A stretch of 44,873 bases of DNA. Origin: Sphaeroforma sirkka. Its lineage: Eukaryota; Opisthokonta; Ichthyosporea; Ichthyophonida. Shown one piece after another: positions 33,788-43,997 of the stretch. A program made the position numbers and the translations under genes. The notes under the pieces are model-generated. The model was not told the origin of the DNA and searched no databases. It saw nothing but the letters and a program-made list of their open reading frames with translations. The stretch is taken from contig LUCW03000024.1 in NCBI GenBank assembly GCA_001586965.3, forward strand, positions 242,501 through 287,373, written 5' to 3'. The number at the start of each line of letters is the position of its first letter. The first letter of the stretch is position 1.

Positions 33788-33967
33788 TGTGGTAAAAGTC
33801 CCCTTAAACCACTATCAGTGTGAAGTTAGAATTAATTTACAATTAATTCACACGAGGTGAATTATTTGTAGACCACGTAGACAATCAAATATAAGAATAA
33901 ATACACCGCACTGAGCCTCAGGGAGACTCAGTAGGTTTTAGTATCGTATTTTGATGTGTTTACTACA
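33788..33967 (+). repeat. Candidate 3' LTR of the family 2 chromovirus
   Basis: 180 bases beginning TGTGGTAAA after a polypurine tract and ending TTTACTACA, an 8-of-9 inverted pair. It contains AATAAATAC, which could serve as a poly(A) signal. It is short for a gypsy LTR and no partner copy is in the window. The sequence right of its end is a minus-strand protease of the same family, as if the element had inserted there. Confidence 0.5.
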
Positions 33968-34604
33968 TTGATCTCCGCATCTGCAACGCTTGTTCATGGG
34001 TTACTGGGATGGTTACCTCACTCCCTTCCAGACGACAGCGCGCGTTGTCGGCAATTTTCGCATTGGCTTCCAAATCCTGTGCCAACCGTTCGCGTACATC
34101 GACGGGTTCCGTCGTGTTAGGTGCTTGTCGGCGTGGTATGGGTTCGAGGAGCTCATCTAGTTCTGTGGGGTCTATTGGTGCAAGTGGCGATTGGATACCG
34201 CCTATGTATAGGCCCAAGCCTTTCAACATATCTTGCCCCACTATAACATCTATACCCGTCGGCAAGTTCATCAATTCTAATGAACCGTCGATAATTCTGG
34301 TACCGTACCTTATAGGTACCACTTCCGTCGTCCCCAGTCGAGGAGTTCGCACCGCCTTGTCAGCTAAATATATAAATGACCCAGGTGGTGCCGGAGTTAT
34401 TGGTCGGCCAAGGAGGTCTGTGGATGTCTGTGAGATACAACTTCTATTTGCTCCCGTGTCTATCAAGGCTTTGAACGTACGTCCGTTGATTTGTACTTGA
34501 ATATAGACTCGGTTGTCTGACGTCAGCAATGGGTCTTGTATTGCCATCACTGCTCCAATCGTGGTAACAAATATGAAGCTCCTATCCGACTCAGACACCC
34601 TCAC
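33963..34604 (-). pseudogene. Protease and pol linker of a second family 2 copy
   Basis: Minus strand. It contains IQDPLLTSDNRVYIQVQING, FKALIDTGANRSCIS (Asp-Thr-Gly triad intact), FIYLADKAVRTPRLG and VIVGQDMLKGLGLYIGG, then SPLAPIDPTELDELLEP. It aligns residue for residue with the plus-strand element from 29,620 to about 30,230, with many differences. It is cut at 33,968 where the candidate LTR of the plus-strand element begins, so RT and all later domains are missing. Confidence 0.88.
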
Positions 34605-35415
34605 CTCTCATGCATGATCGGCTACCGACTCCCACGTCTCATAGGTGTGGTTTGGTGTTGACGTCATGTGCTCGAAGTCTTCGTAAAGGATCGTGTTGAT
34701 ATGAATCTCTGTAGCTTCCGATGGTGGAGCCAAAGTCTTCGTCCTGTGTAATCGCATTCACCTGTACTTGAGGCGTCGGACGTATTGTAACTACGTCTCT
34801 AGTCTGGGATGTATTCTGCCCCTGTCCTGCGGTTGACGTTGTGGACGGTCTGTGTACCGATTGTACGTCCCTCAAAGGACGGTTGTTGTCGTATAGCCTT
34901 GCCCGACCCTCCGCGCTCACCGCTTGCGACGCCCTGAAATGATGACACCGTGGGATGTGCCTACCACCTGGTGGCGCCTGTGCCTGGCACCCCGCACAAG
35001 TCGTTGGTACCGTAGGTTGGGGCCGTTGAGTCCAATTCTGCGTTTGTCGTCTACTCGTCTGTAGGTTGGGGCGGCTATTGGTGTGGTCGCGACTTCCATT
35101 GGTCGTCGGGCCCTCGTGGTTGTTGCGACCCTGGAAACGTGCTGTCGTACGTTGCTGTGCATCCTGAATGTCAGGGCTCAACAGCTGTATAAGCTCGTGT
35201 GTCTCCATCAGTTGCCATTTGGGATGCAACTGTAGAGTACGTTCATACGTACGGCCGTTGAGAGCTTCTTCTAACAGTTGTACAATGCAGTGGTTCACTA
35301 AATTCCGTTGGGAGTCGGCATCTGTCTGGCACCGTTCACGTGCCCTCCTGTGGTTCTCCATGAGCTGTGTCAGTTGTTCCATAAGAGGAGTGTGCATGTT
35401 CCGACTTTGGCCCTT
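34605..35415 (-). pseudogene. Gag C-terminal part of a second family 2 copy
   Basis: Minus strand. It contains NHCIVQLLEEALNGRTYERT, PKWQLMETHELIQLLSPDI, and the finger CAGCQAQAPPGGRHIPRC (C-X2-C-X9-H-X3-C). The open frame ends at 34,639. The frame joined to the protease instead carries TYETWESVADHA and a TGA at the position equivalent to the gag/pro TAG of the plus-strand element. A one-base indel near 34,680 would reconcile the two. The 5' part of gag is lost: at 35,415 the sequence switches to an unrelated element in opposite orientation. Confidence 0.82.
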
Positions 35416-36483
35416 CCTTCGGATTTTTAATAAGAAATGGAATAAGCGTTTACATAAGAACACACGAGATAAACGGAAAAGGGTTCCTCAGGTGACAACA
35501 AACCTAAATGGATCTAAAAATCCCTATTTGCCACCTACTTCCTATGTGACTAAGCTTCCTGATCTGCTTACCAACAGAGCAAAAAATCCTTCGAACTTAC
35601 TTACTAATGAAGAACAACCTTTGACTGTTACCTTACCGAGTAATAAACGTAAGGCGCCTACATCGGAAATGGTTACTGGACTAAATACTAAACGACATAG
35701 AGTACAACACGAGTCTTGAACTCGTACATATAGGCACATACTTACTCGATAAGCCATGACCAAAACCGTTTTACTTTGGTTTTCACTTTACGATCTAGAT
35801 CGTACCTTCACGTACGTCCGTAGTCCTTAAAGCTACTGGGGGCTATGTAGAAATACGGCCTCCGGTCAGTCTAAAATATCAAGATTGAGATAACACATTG
35901 GTATTTAATTGTATCTAAAAAAATTTAATATAAATTCTTTTTCCAATATTTCCAAAGTGTTCTAAATTCACTTTGATGGCTCCAATAGCCTGAGTATTTG
36001 ATATGACTCATTTACTTGGACCTATTTGCGACGATAGTAGATGTAGGATATTATAAACTAAATTTTATAATCTCTGAACTACTACTTACAGGTTTTGGTC
36101 CTCCCGCCAATCTCCAAAATCCAATATGTCTTTTTTATTTTATAACTTTCCTTCAGATGGAACTTTATCATATTAGCCAATGTATTAACTTGACTTACGT
36201 TCTTAAATTTGGCATGTGGTCATGAACACTTAGTACTTCTAGTGAAAATTATTTAATAAAGAACAGCTAGAGGTACGTCCTGTGTGATCGAGGATATGAG
36301 AGCTCTTACCAAGAGGCAGTCTCGATCATTCTTACACAAGCTACCACTGCTAAATCCTAACTGACTTAAATTGTATCTTATTTTAAATATCATAGTTTAA
36401 GAAATAGAAATATCCTGTGAAGTTTACATTTTTTTCAGTCAACTAGTAGTTACCGTAGTGTACTGCTTTTAAACTGCCTAACA
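35416..36483 (+). mobile_element. Family 3 gypsy fragment: pol 3' end, LTR and 5' leader
   Basis: From 35,416 the plus strand reads IFNKKWNKRLHKNTRDKRKR and the rest of the pol C-terminus of family 3, ending TGA near 35,719 after NTKRHRVQHES. It continues through the non-coding region to a purine tract (ACTGGGGGCT) and a full LTR (35,846-36,428). Bases 36,429-36,483 then match the reverse complement of the leader found inside the 5' LTR of the full copy (about 43,940-43,997). So a single LTR is joined to both the 3' end and the 5' leader of an element. Confidence 0.8.
35846..36428 (+). repeat. LTR of gypsy family 3 (plus orientation)
   Basis: 583 bases from TGTAGAAATACGG to AGTTTACA, aligning with the reverse complements of 36,963-37,558 and 43,998-44,517. 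It keeps the ~76-base segment (TCCTCCCGCCAATCTCC region) that is missing in 43,998-44,517. It is more diverged than those two are from each other, so it belongs to an older insertion. Confidence 0.85.
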
Positions 36484-36645
36484 GCAGTGGTAGCTTGTGT
36501 AAAAAGGACGTACCTCTAACTGTTCTTTATTAAATAGTTTTCACTAGAAGTGCTAAAGGTTCATGACCACATGCCTAATTTGTAGATAGACATAATAACG
36601 TAAGTCAAGTTAATACATTGGCTAATATAAAGGTGACGCATAGGT
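36484..36645 (-). repeat. Partial LTR of gypsy family 3 (minus orientation)
   Basis: CAGTGGTAGCTTGTGTAA to CATTGGCTAATATAAA matches 37,038-37,230 of the full copy but lacks about 50 internal bases (the GATCGGGACTGCCTC to CACAGGG part). It abuts the plus-strand leader at 36,483, forming a head-to-head junction. Confidence 0.75.
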
Positions 36646-36962
36646 CCGAATTCTTGCAACACGAAAGCGATCCACTTAATCGCCGTAGTTGAAGGAGTAA
36701 TAAGCGGGTCAATCAAATGCTAGTAGAAAGGTATCCAAATGCTCCTTTAGGGAATTGATCTTAGCACTCCGGCCTGAAGAAGTAGACTTATCGTCCAAAC
36801 TGCGGAAAGATTTCTGCACGATTCAATTTTGGATCTTGCGTACCCAAGGTACAGTTGGGCGATCAGGGTCAAACCACAGCACATAAGGCTCGTCATTGTC
36901 TCTCTGGGCGTTGCCCTTGTCGTTGTTCTTTGGAATCGTTTGTAACAAATGCACTCTACGTA
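36646..36962 (-). other. Left flank of the family 3 insertion, possible interrupted gag
   Basis: On the minus strand a short open frame reads IPKNNDKGNAQRDNDEPYVL followed by WFDPDRPTVPWVRK. Together with 44,518-44,552 it was contiguous before the family 3 element inserted. The LTR of family 4 (44,553-44,792) lies just beyond, in the same orientation, so this may be the start of a family 4 internal region. No recognisable domain. Confidence 0.35.
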
Positions 36963-37558
36963 TGTAAAGTTCGATGGAAATTACTAGGTTTCAAACTATA
37001 TTAAACTAAAATACAATTTAGTCAGTTAGGATTTAGCAGTGGTAGCTTGTGTAAGAATGATCGGGACTGCCTCTTGTTAAGAGCCTAAATATCCTTGATC
37101 ACACAGGGCGTACCTCTAGCTGTTCTTTATTGAATAATTTTCACTAGAAGTTCTAAGTGTTCATGACCACTTGCCTAATTTGTAAATAGACGTAATAACG
37201 TAAGTCACGTTAATACATTAGCTGATATAAATAAAGTTCCATCTGAAGAAAAGTTAAAAAAAAAGAAAAGACTTATTGGATTTTGGAGATTGGCGGGAGG
37301 ACCAAAATCTATAAGTAGTAGTTCGGAGATTATAAAATTTAGTTTATAATATCCTACATCTACTAATGTCTCAAATAGGTCCAAGTAGATGAGTCATACC
37401 AAATACTCAGGCTATTGGAGCCATCAAAGTGAATTTAGAACACTTTGGAAATATTGGAAAAAGAGTTTGTACTAAAGTATTTAAAATACAAATAAAAACC
37501 AATGTATTATCTCAATTGATCTTGATATTTTAGACTGACCGGAGGCCGTATTTCTACA
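36963..37558 (-). repeat. 3' LTR of family 3 element
   Basis: 596 bases, minus strand from TGTAGAAATACGG to CTTTACA. Apart from a ~76-base segment (about 37,234-37,312) that the 5' LTR lacks, it differs from that LTR by few substitutions, which suggests a fairly recent insertion. Confidence 0.92.
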
Positions 37559-37645
37559 TAGCCCCCAGTAGCTTTTAGAACTACGAACGTACGTTTAGAT
37601 GCGATCTAGTTGGTAAAGCAAAAACCAAAGTAAAAACGGTTTCGG

Positions 37646-38795
37646 TCATGACTTATTGAGTAAGTATGTGCCTATATGTACGAGTTCAAGACTCATGTTG
37701 TACTCTATGTCGTTTAGTATTTGGTCCAGTAACCATTTCCGATGTAGGCGCCTTACGTTTATTATTTGGTAAGGTAATAGCCAAAGGCTGTTCTTCATTA
37801 GTAAGTAAGTTTGAACAATTTTCTGCACTGTTGGTAAGCAGATCAAAAGTTTAGTCACGTAGGAAGTAGGTGGCAAATAGGGAATTTCAGATCCGTCAGG
37901 GTTTGTAGTCACCTGAGGAAACCCTTTTCGTTTATCTCGTGTGTTCTTATGTAAATACTTATTCCATTTCTTATTAAAGATACGAAGAAAGTCGCGAGAT
38001 TCACGAAATGCATTGGAGGTTAGCCAAGCTACTGTCCCATCCATGAAACGGGTCTTGTAGTAAGTGTAACCGTCTTCGGATGTTTTGTCAATTATATCTT
38101 TGACTTGTGACTCCATAACTGGTACATCAGAATCAAATGAGCGAGCGAATGAGAGTTCGGAGGTAGGGATACGGTGAGTGCCTAGATTAGTTGCGCTAGT
38201 ACCATCAATGTTATTCACATCGTAAGTATCACTCTTCTCATCATGGTAGGAAATAACAAAAGGTCCTATCGTCTTAGAAGAGAGTTCGGTAACGTTGGCG
38301 TTTCGATTTATAATGTTAACGTAATCGCCGACTTTGAACTGAACAATGTTCTTAGTGTTATTCCATCGGTCATACGCTTTAAGTAGGACACGATTCTTGT
38401 GCTCGAGTAAACAGGGGTAAACAACGTTCTGCATATGCTCAATCTTTTGTAGCCACGGGGTAACGTGTTTCTCGGGCGCAGTTTTATCAAACGTTGCTTG
38501 TAATTCACTATAGCGGCCAAAGAAATAGTGAAAACGGAGTGTTCCAGTTTGAGGATTCATGCAGTTATTCATTTGAGTCTGAACCCATTTCAAATGATAA
38601 GGCCACATATCCTCAACGTCGTCTAGTGCGGTACGCAAGAGTTTCTTAAGTTCTCTATGACGTGTCTCATTTGCACCCTGCGTTTGAGGTTTGTAAGGAA
38701 CACCACGCCTATGGGTCATGCCTGATACGAGTATAAGTGCCTCCATTACGTCGGTACAAAACTCACTACCGTTATCAGAACATAGTACTCGGGGA
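37646..38795 (-). pseudogene. Integrase second half and C-terminal tail (family 3)
   Basis: Minus strand. SDNGSEFCTDVME (second catalytic Asp) lies at the frame change near 38,790. Then GVPYKPQTQGANETRHRELK (Glu), HYFFGRYSELQATF, FKVGDYVNIINRN and KTIGPFVISYHDEKSDTYDV (GPF motif). A chromodomain-like block follows: VKDIIDKTSEDGYTYYKTRF, DGTVAWLTSNAF. The tail is Lys/Arg-rich (FNKKWNKYLHKNTRDKRKG). After SYVTK the frame differs from the plus-strand copy (35,530-35,720), which reads LPDLLTN and ends NTKRHRVQHES, so one of the copies carries an indel near 37,850. Confidence 0.87.
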
Positions 38796-39426
38796 AACCG
38801 AAGTCATTAAAGACGTGATAGCATAATTCTGCCACTGTTTGTGGACGTTTGTTCGGTATTGCATAAAGCAAGTTATAGCCCGAAGCCACACATAAGAAAT
38901 GACAGATATATACATCGCCAGTATGCTTGGATCGCGGGAGTTTAACCAAATCGACTATGACTCGGCGCATCGGTTGGTCTTCTGTCACACTTTTTAGGGG
39001 TGCCCAACCGTATCGCTTGATCTGGTTCTTTTCACAATCAGTACAGCGTCGGTATACTTCACGTATGGTTTCTTTCAGCGCCGGGTGATCAAGCCCTGCA
39101 CGAATAGCCATTTTATAAGTATGCTCATATGATCGATGCGTTAAATTATGTATAATTTTAACTCTACTCTCGAGCTCTCCTAAGTCAGTTAGATCCCGTG
39201 TAGCGCTGGCTGGATGAACCATAGTCCCGTTAGATAGGGCAACTTCAGTACCAGGAGGGGTAGACTCCTGAGATACATAATTGACAACATTGGATTGTTG
39301 AAGTATCTTCTTCAGTTGTTTCGCAACTCCTGGCTGTTCTTTAAGCAGCGCTTTAAGTAGTCGAGTGCGAGCTTCAGGTTCTCTTAGAGTTTTGAGTCTT
39401 TGATCCATGGCCTTAGCTAGTTCCAT
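38746..39426 (-). pseudogene. Integrase first half (family 3)
   Basis: Minus strand. The zinc region is H-X3-H (IHNLTHRSYEHTYK) with YRRCTDCEKNQIKR. The core starts MRRVIVDLVKLPRSKHTGDV (first catalytic Asp) and continues HFLCVASGYNLLYAI. After VFNDFGFPEYYVL the frame is wrong; a one-base change near 38,795 separates it from the second half. The first 100 residues (LAKAMDQRLKTLREPEARTR and on) form a charged linker after the Dam-like domain. Confidence 0.87.
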
Positions 39427-40010
39427 GTTTTTTTACGATCTAATGCCGTTTCAATCGGCATTACCTCGACTGCAATCTTGTTGGGTGCATGTGTTGTACG
39501 AGTCTTGAGCTTTTGTTCAAACTCTTTAGACTCCTCTAGTTTAGCTAAGAATTCGGTTGAGGGTTTCCACTTAGTGGTACCTGCAGGACCGATGCGACAA
39601 ACAATGGTGTGTTTCCAAGGTGTCTTCTTAATAGAATAGGATCCCTGATATAAGAACGTGTCGGTTTCACGGTCGACATAAATAGGTTCGTCTTGAATCA
39701 TATTAATTAAATCACGTATCCATGGGTCGGAGTTACGTAAGGGACAACACAGCGTAATGGTAGATTTAGTAATATTAACATAATTTAACAACTGTGCAAT
39801 AAGTTGACAAGGTGGGTTAGCCCACGCATTATGCTTTCATAAGTCAAGCTGAAATGCATCACCTTTAGGATGAGTCAACGACCTATATTCAGAAACCTGT
39901 TTGTTATGTTCTGCGGCGAACATATCAACAGTAAATGGACCCCATCGTGATTGAGCGAGGTTAAACCATTTCTTATTTAGCATCCAATCGGTTGCTAATA
40001 ACTCCTTGAC
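39417..40010 (-). pseudogene. Dam-like N6-adenine methyltransferase domain (family 3)
   Basis: Minus strand. After the RNase H end (MLSRL) comes a segment reading RWGPFTVDMFAAEHNKQVSE, HPKGDAFQLDL, a TGA (39,838-39,840), then NAWANPPCQLIAQLLNYV, TITLCCPLRNSDPWIRDLI, and a strand ending in PIYVD. The order matches the family 2 domain: VDxFA, acidic/DAF, NPP-, hydrophobic helix, strand with W. The catalytic-type motif is N-P-P-C here (39,808-39,819). The domain sits between RNase H and the integrase zinc region, as in family 2. One stop interrupts it. Confidence 0.7.
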
Positions 40011-41270
40011 TGTTTTCTGGTAGTCGGGCACAAGTCGAGAGAGCATGTCAGGAAGATGGTTATGTATTCCTGGTATGTGTGTTATATTAAAAGCGAACTT
40101 GGCAATAATGTCATGCCAGCGGCTCACCAACTGTGAATCAGGGTTCATATCTTTAAGTATGTTAAAGACTTTTGATCACAGGCGACAGTAAAGTAACTTC
40201 CATAAAGGTAGTCTTTAAACTGTCTTAGCGCAGTAACAATAGCAAGGAGCTCTTGTTTAACGGTAGGGTAATTCCGTTGACTCTTATTATAACTCTTGCT
40301 AAAGAATTGTATGTAGCGCGGTTTACCATTTATCGTTTGGTAAAGCACTCCACCTACCGCTCGATCTGAAGCGTCGGTTGCTACTTGGAATGGGACACCA
40401 TCCACAGGGTACTGCATGATGGGTGCGTCCATTACTTTACTTTTGACTAGTTTAAATGCATCATCACATTCTTTAGTCCAAAGCTTTCCCAAAGGTCCTT
40501 TGTGCAGCCGTAGGTGACTGAAAGGCTTTAAGTAATGAGAAAGATGCGGTACCGAATCCGAGAAGAAGTTAACAAACCCACAGACAGAGTTCACATCTCT
40601 TCCAGTAATTGGTGTTGATAAATCCAACAGAAACTGTTTCTTGCCAGGATCAATTTCTACCCCTGCTGCAGATACTTTGTAGCCAAGTAAGTGTATAGTA
40701 TCTTTAGCAAAAGAACACTTGTCTTCGTTAATCTTAAGTTTAGCATGATTAAGTCGATTTAAGACTTCTTTAACGAGTTTAGCATGTTCATGTGCTGTCT
40801 TTGTAAAGATAACTATATCATCTAAATAGACTGATACGTTATTCCATCATAACTTGTTGGAAGAAAAAAAAGGTAACATGTGTAAGCCTTCAGGTGCACC
40901 TTTAAACTGGTACTTCTTACCTTGCCAAGTAAAGGAAAAAATATTTCCTATGAGGCTCATATATCTGTAGTTGATATAATGCAGCTTTTAAGTCTATCTT
41001 GGAAAAGATAGTCACACCTCCATTTTGCGTAGTATCTCGCTTATCTTAGGTAAGGGAAAACTATGTTGCGGAATTAGTTTGTTGATTGGCGATAGGTCTA
41101 GTACTATTCTTGTTTTACTAAACGTTCCATCAGATTTATATGGATCGACCGCTAAGAGAGCCAAGTTAATTGGGGTTGCATCATAATTGATTTCAATTAG
41201 ACCCTGTTTTAACCAATCTTCAATTTGGGTTTGACAACGTCTTTGTGTCTCCAACTCACGTAGTTATGTG
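40010..41270 (-). pseudogene. Reverse transcriptase and RNase H (family 3)
   Basis: Minus strand. RT: TRIVLDLSPINKLIPQHSFP, then after a frame change at about 41,010 IFSKIDLKAALYQLQI (first Asp), FKGAPEGLHML, VYLDDIVIFTK (40,817-40,828) and INEDKCSFAKDTIHLLGYKV. RNase H: FQVATDASDRAVGGVLYQTI (Asp), VKQELLAIVTALRQF (Glu), VACDQKSLTYL (Asp), a frame change at 40,147, then RWHDIIAKFAFNITHIPGIH. Catalytic residues are intact; the breaks are indels, several at homopolymer runs. Confidence 0.9.
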
Positions 41271-41353
41271 AAGGACACTTTAACTTAGAGAAGTCGACGT
41301 TTGTTAAGTCAAGTCTAACGTACCCATTAGAGAACTTAACATACACCAGTCAG

Positions 41354-41791
41354 TTATTGCAATCTTCCTGTTTTTTGTATAATTAAGTCCATAATTATAT
41401 CGGTGAAGTGCGGAATCATATCCTTTGCTTCACCTTCCGGAGGTTTAGGTATCATTAACATATTATCATCTGACTGATCTTTATTCGGGTCCAGCCCATT
41501 AGGCAGACCAGTGAGTGTTATACCTAAACTGAGAAGATCAATCATACCTATAATTAAATCGTATTTCTGAGACATGTCAGTAACGATTAGGTGAGTCTTC
41601 ACTTCTCTTCCATCTGACAGCATTATGTGTGCATAGTCAATGGCTTGTTCGCAAGTAGTAACTTTGCCATTTCCCAAGATTAAATCAGTTGTTTCGTTAT
41701 GGACAGCCATATCTGTAGCGTAGGCTACTCGGCGTGAGATAGCAGAGACTTCAGCCCCTGGATCAAATAGTGCCATAACTTTTTTCTCCAT
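41354..41791 (-). pseudogene. Aspartic protease (family 3), DPG at the active site
   Basis: Minus strand. KKVMALFDPGAEVSAISRRV is the active-site strand, then GNGKVTTCEQA, REVKTHLIVTDM and KYDLIIGMIDLLSLGITL, the second conserved block (I-I-G-M). The triad is Asp-Pro-Gly (41,756-41,764) rather than Asp-Ser/Thr-Gly. Retroviral-type proteases need Ser or Thr there, so loss of function is likely unless the family is unusual. Confidence 0.8.
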
Positions 41792-41888
41792 TTACGAAAA
41801 CTGCTTGAAAGATACGTTCATCTCCTTTGGTATGGATTCTATTGAACATTTTCTCATAATCTTGCTCTAGTGCACACATATGGTACTG

Positions 41889-42679
41889 TCAGTGCTTAAC
41901 TTGGACGTCCGGTAAGTCCTTGCAATCCTCTTTGTGCCAACCGTTAGTACCCTTGCAAGTAGCACACTCTTTCATATAGTGTCCAAAATCTGGTTTGCCT
42001 GGTGCACACTTAACAGGGTCGTGTCTACCATTCCACTTGCCATTACGTTTTGTGAGGTTGTAACCACACTTCTTGCAAGGCGCTCTCACCTTCTTTTCAC
42101 CTTTCGGTTCGGTAGAAGTAGAGCCAGTACCCCCCCAGTAGTAGTGCGAGGTTTCTTAGTACTACGCGCAGTATTAGTCTCTACTGCGTTTCGCTTAGTG
42201 GGCTGGGTGTAGCTCGTGGTACTAAGTACTCTAGTAGAGGAATTGGTATGCTTGTGAACTATCTTCTCAAAGACAGACCAAGGCATAGATCGCAAATCAC
42301 CATAGGCGATGATGTCATCATTGACTTTCTTAAAGAGGTTAGCTCCCAGAGTCTCCATCATATGACAAATTAATAAATATTCGCCAGTATAGGTACGACC
42401 ACCCATCCGAGTATTCATATGTGTCATATGAGCTAGAGCACCTCGAATAGTGGTATCGTTCGCAAAGAACTTGCGAGGCTCTAAAAGTTCACGGTCACGT
42501 GCATCTTCAAAAAAAAAGGTGTTATGTATATTATCACGCAACTGGTGCCAGGGTAGGGCTTTCCAGTTGGGCTTATGAGCCTTCAAGATAGTTCGCCATT
42601 CACCTGGCTCACAGAAATGAATAAAGGCATTCATCATCTGCTTATCCTTAAGGCTGGCAGACTCCTTAAATTGTGTCAA
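41889..42679 (-). pseudogene. Gag capsid part and Cys-rich finger (family 3)
   Basis: Minus strand. The upper frame (42,679-42,086) is a capsid-like helical segment: SLKDKQMMNAFIHFCEPGEW, LPWHQLRDNIHNTFF, RELLEPRKFFAND, then a basic tail. An overlapping frame (42,089-41,889) has four Cys/His clusters: CKKCGYNLTKRNGKWNGRH, CAPGKPDFGHYMKECATCKG and WHKEDC. This resembles two zinc fingers of mixed spacing rather than a standard CX2CX4HX4C knuckle. The two frames overlap by a few bases. Confidence 0.7.
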
Positions 42680-42694
42680 AGGCCTTCAGTGTTT

Positions 42695-43918
42695 TCAAGT
42701 AGAGAATTCGACCTCAGCCTTCGCGTTACCTAGCTGCTTTATAAAGCTTGGTTCGAAGCGTTCACGAGGCTCATGCTCAGTGCTACGGGCTGCTAGTGCC
42801 AAGATGGTGTCTATTTCCTTTCTCTTGTTATCGATTAGATAGCGAATGTTATCCGCTTTCCTATCGTCAAGGTCAGAGTCATTCAATAGACGGTCCTCAA
42901 GGACTTGCATACCAGAGCGTAATAGCCTGAGACGAGTATGTCTGGTTCTCACTTCCTCATCCTCAGGATTAGAGCAGGGAACTCTCTAACGAGGTACTGG
43001 TGTAGCGACTGCCAAAATCGTGATTACCAGGGTTAGTTGGCAAATGAGGGTCGATATTACGAGGATGGTAAGCCTCATCGAGTTTCATACGATCATATCC
43101 TCCGACAGGGTTAGGCTTGTCAAGAGGATGGTCAATGGTAGCATCAGAGCTATAGAGATTAAATTTAGAAATATTTTCTCTCGCCAGTGGTAACTGGCTT
43201 AGTAGTAAACATACTGGCTGGTAAACCAGTAGGTCTCGGGTTCGAAAACTGGGCCCGAATTTCTTCTTCTTCTTCGGTATAGGAAGAATATCAGCCAAGT
43301 GGGACACGATAGAGGGTCCACAACTGCTGCTGCCGCTAGCTCCTTCAAGAGCGCTTCAGTGCGGTTCAATTGGCGTCGAGATTGAGAGGATGCAACCACT
43401 CGTTGTTGAGTTATGGCGTCCTCAGCTTCGGCCCCAAGATTTGAGCTGAATGGAATGGCTTCTCCATCGATGGCGAAACCGAAATTTTCGGACAGGTCCA
43501 ATACTTCCTTTTCACTCCGGATTTGTGCTGGAGTGTCCTTTAGATGTGGAGTTATAATGTCCCCCGACATTCGTATCCACGAATTTTCCAGCCTTTCGAC
43601 GTTTATCCCCAATATTTGACGGCACGTAGTCAGGGGGGGGCAAGCTGGGGTCTTGAGCTTCACTCCTAGGTGATACACGGACGCTGGCGAGCCTTTCCGC
43701 GGTAGTAGATACCTCTTCTTCCAAGGCTTTAGGATCCGACGAGACATCCTCAGAATTATCCTCTGTACCAACCTCAGAATTGGCTTCCCCAACAGTTTCC
43801 TCGGCAGGCTCAACTCCAGACAGGCTAGGTGTTTCCACAGGGACCTCAGGAACCTCGGCAGGCTTAGCAGGCTTAGAGCTAGTGGCTCCCTTGCTTTTTT
43901 AGAAGTACCCTTAGCCAT
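42695..43918 (-). pseudogene. Gag N-terminal region (family 3), several frameshifts
   Basis: Minus strand, from ATG at 43,918 (MAKGTSKK). The next codons change frame after a run of A (TCTAAAAAAGC); the acidic/Pro-rich frame SLSGVEPAEETVGEANSEVG lies at 43,838-43,512. Further switches near 43,550 (a G run) and 43,290 (poly-Lys codons, AAGAAGAAG) lead to RENISKFNLYSSDATIDHPL and then RTRHTRLRLLRSGMQVLEDR. Acidic then basic composition fits a matrix/capsid N-terminus, but no named domain is recognised. Confidence 0.6.
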
Positions 43919-43997
43919 AGTATTTGCTGGCTAGTAAATCGATGTTAGACAGTCTAGAAGCAGTACACTACTGTAACTACTATTTAACTGAAAAATA

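Larger units (their letters stand above)
27400..33967 (+). mobile_element. Ty3/gypsy chromovirus with Dam-like methyltransferase domain (family 2)
   Basis: Order: TATA-like leader (TATTATATAATA near 27,428), gag, protease, RT, RNase H, Dam-like domain, zinc-binding and DDE integrase, chromodomain, 3' non-coding region, candidate LTR. Integrase after RNase H and the chromodomain place it in Ty3/gypsy chromoviruses. Lesions are few: two frame changes in gag (about 28,875 and 28,965) and one base lost near 31,160. A 5' LTR is not found, so the 5' end of the element is uncertain. Confidence 0.92.
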
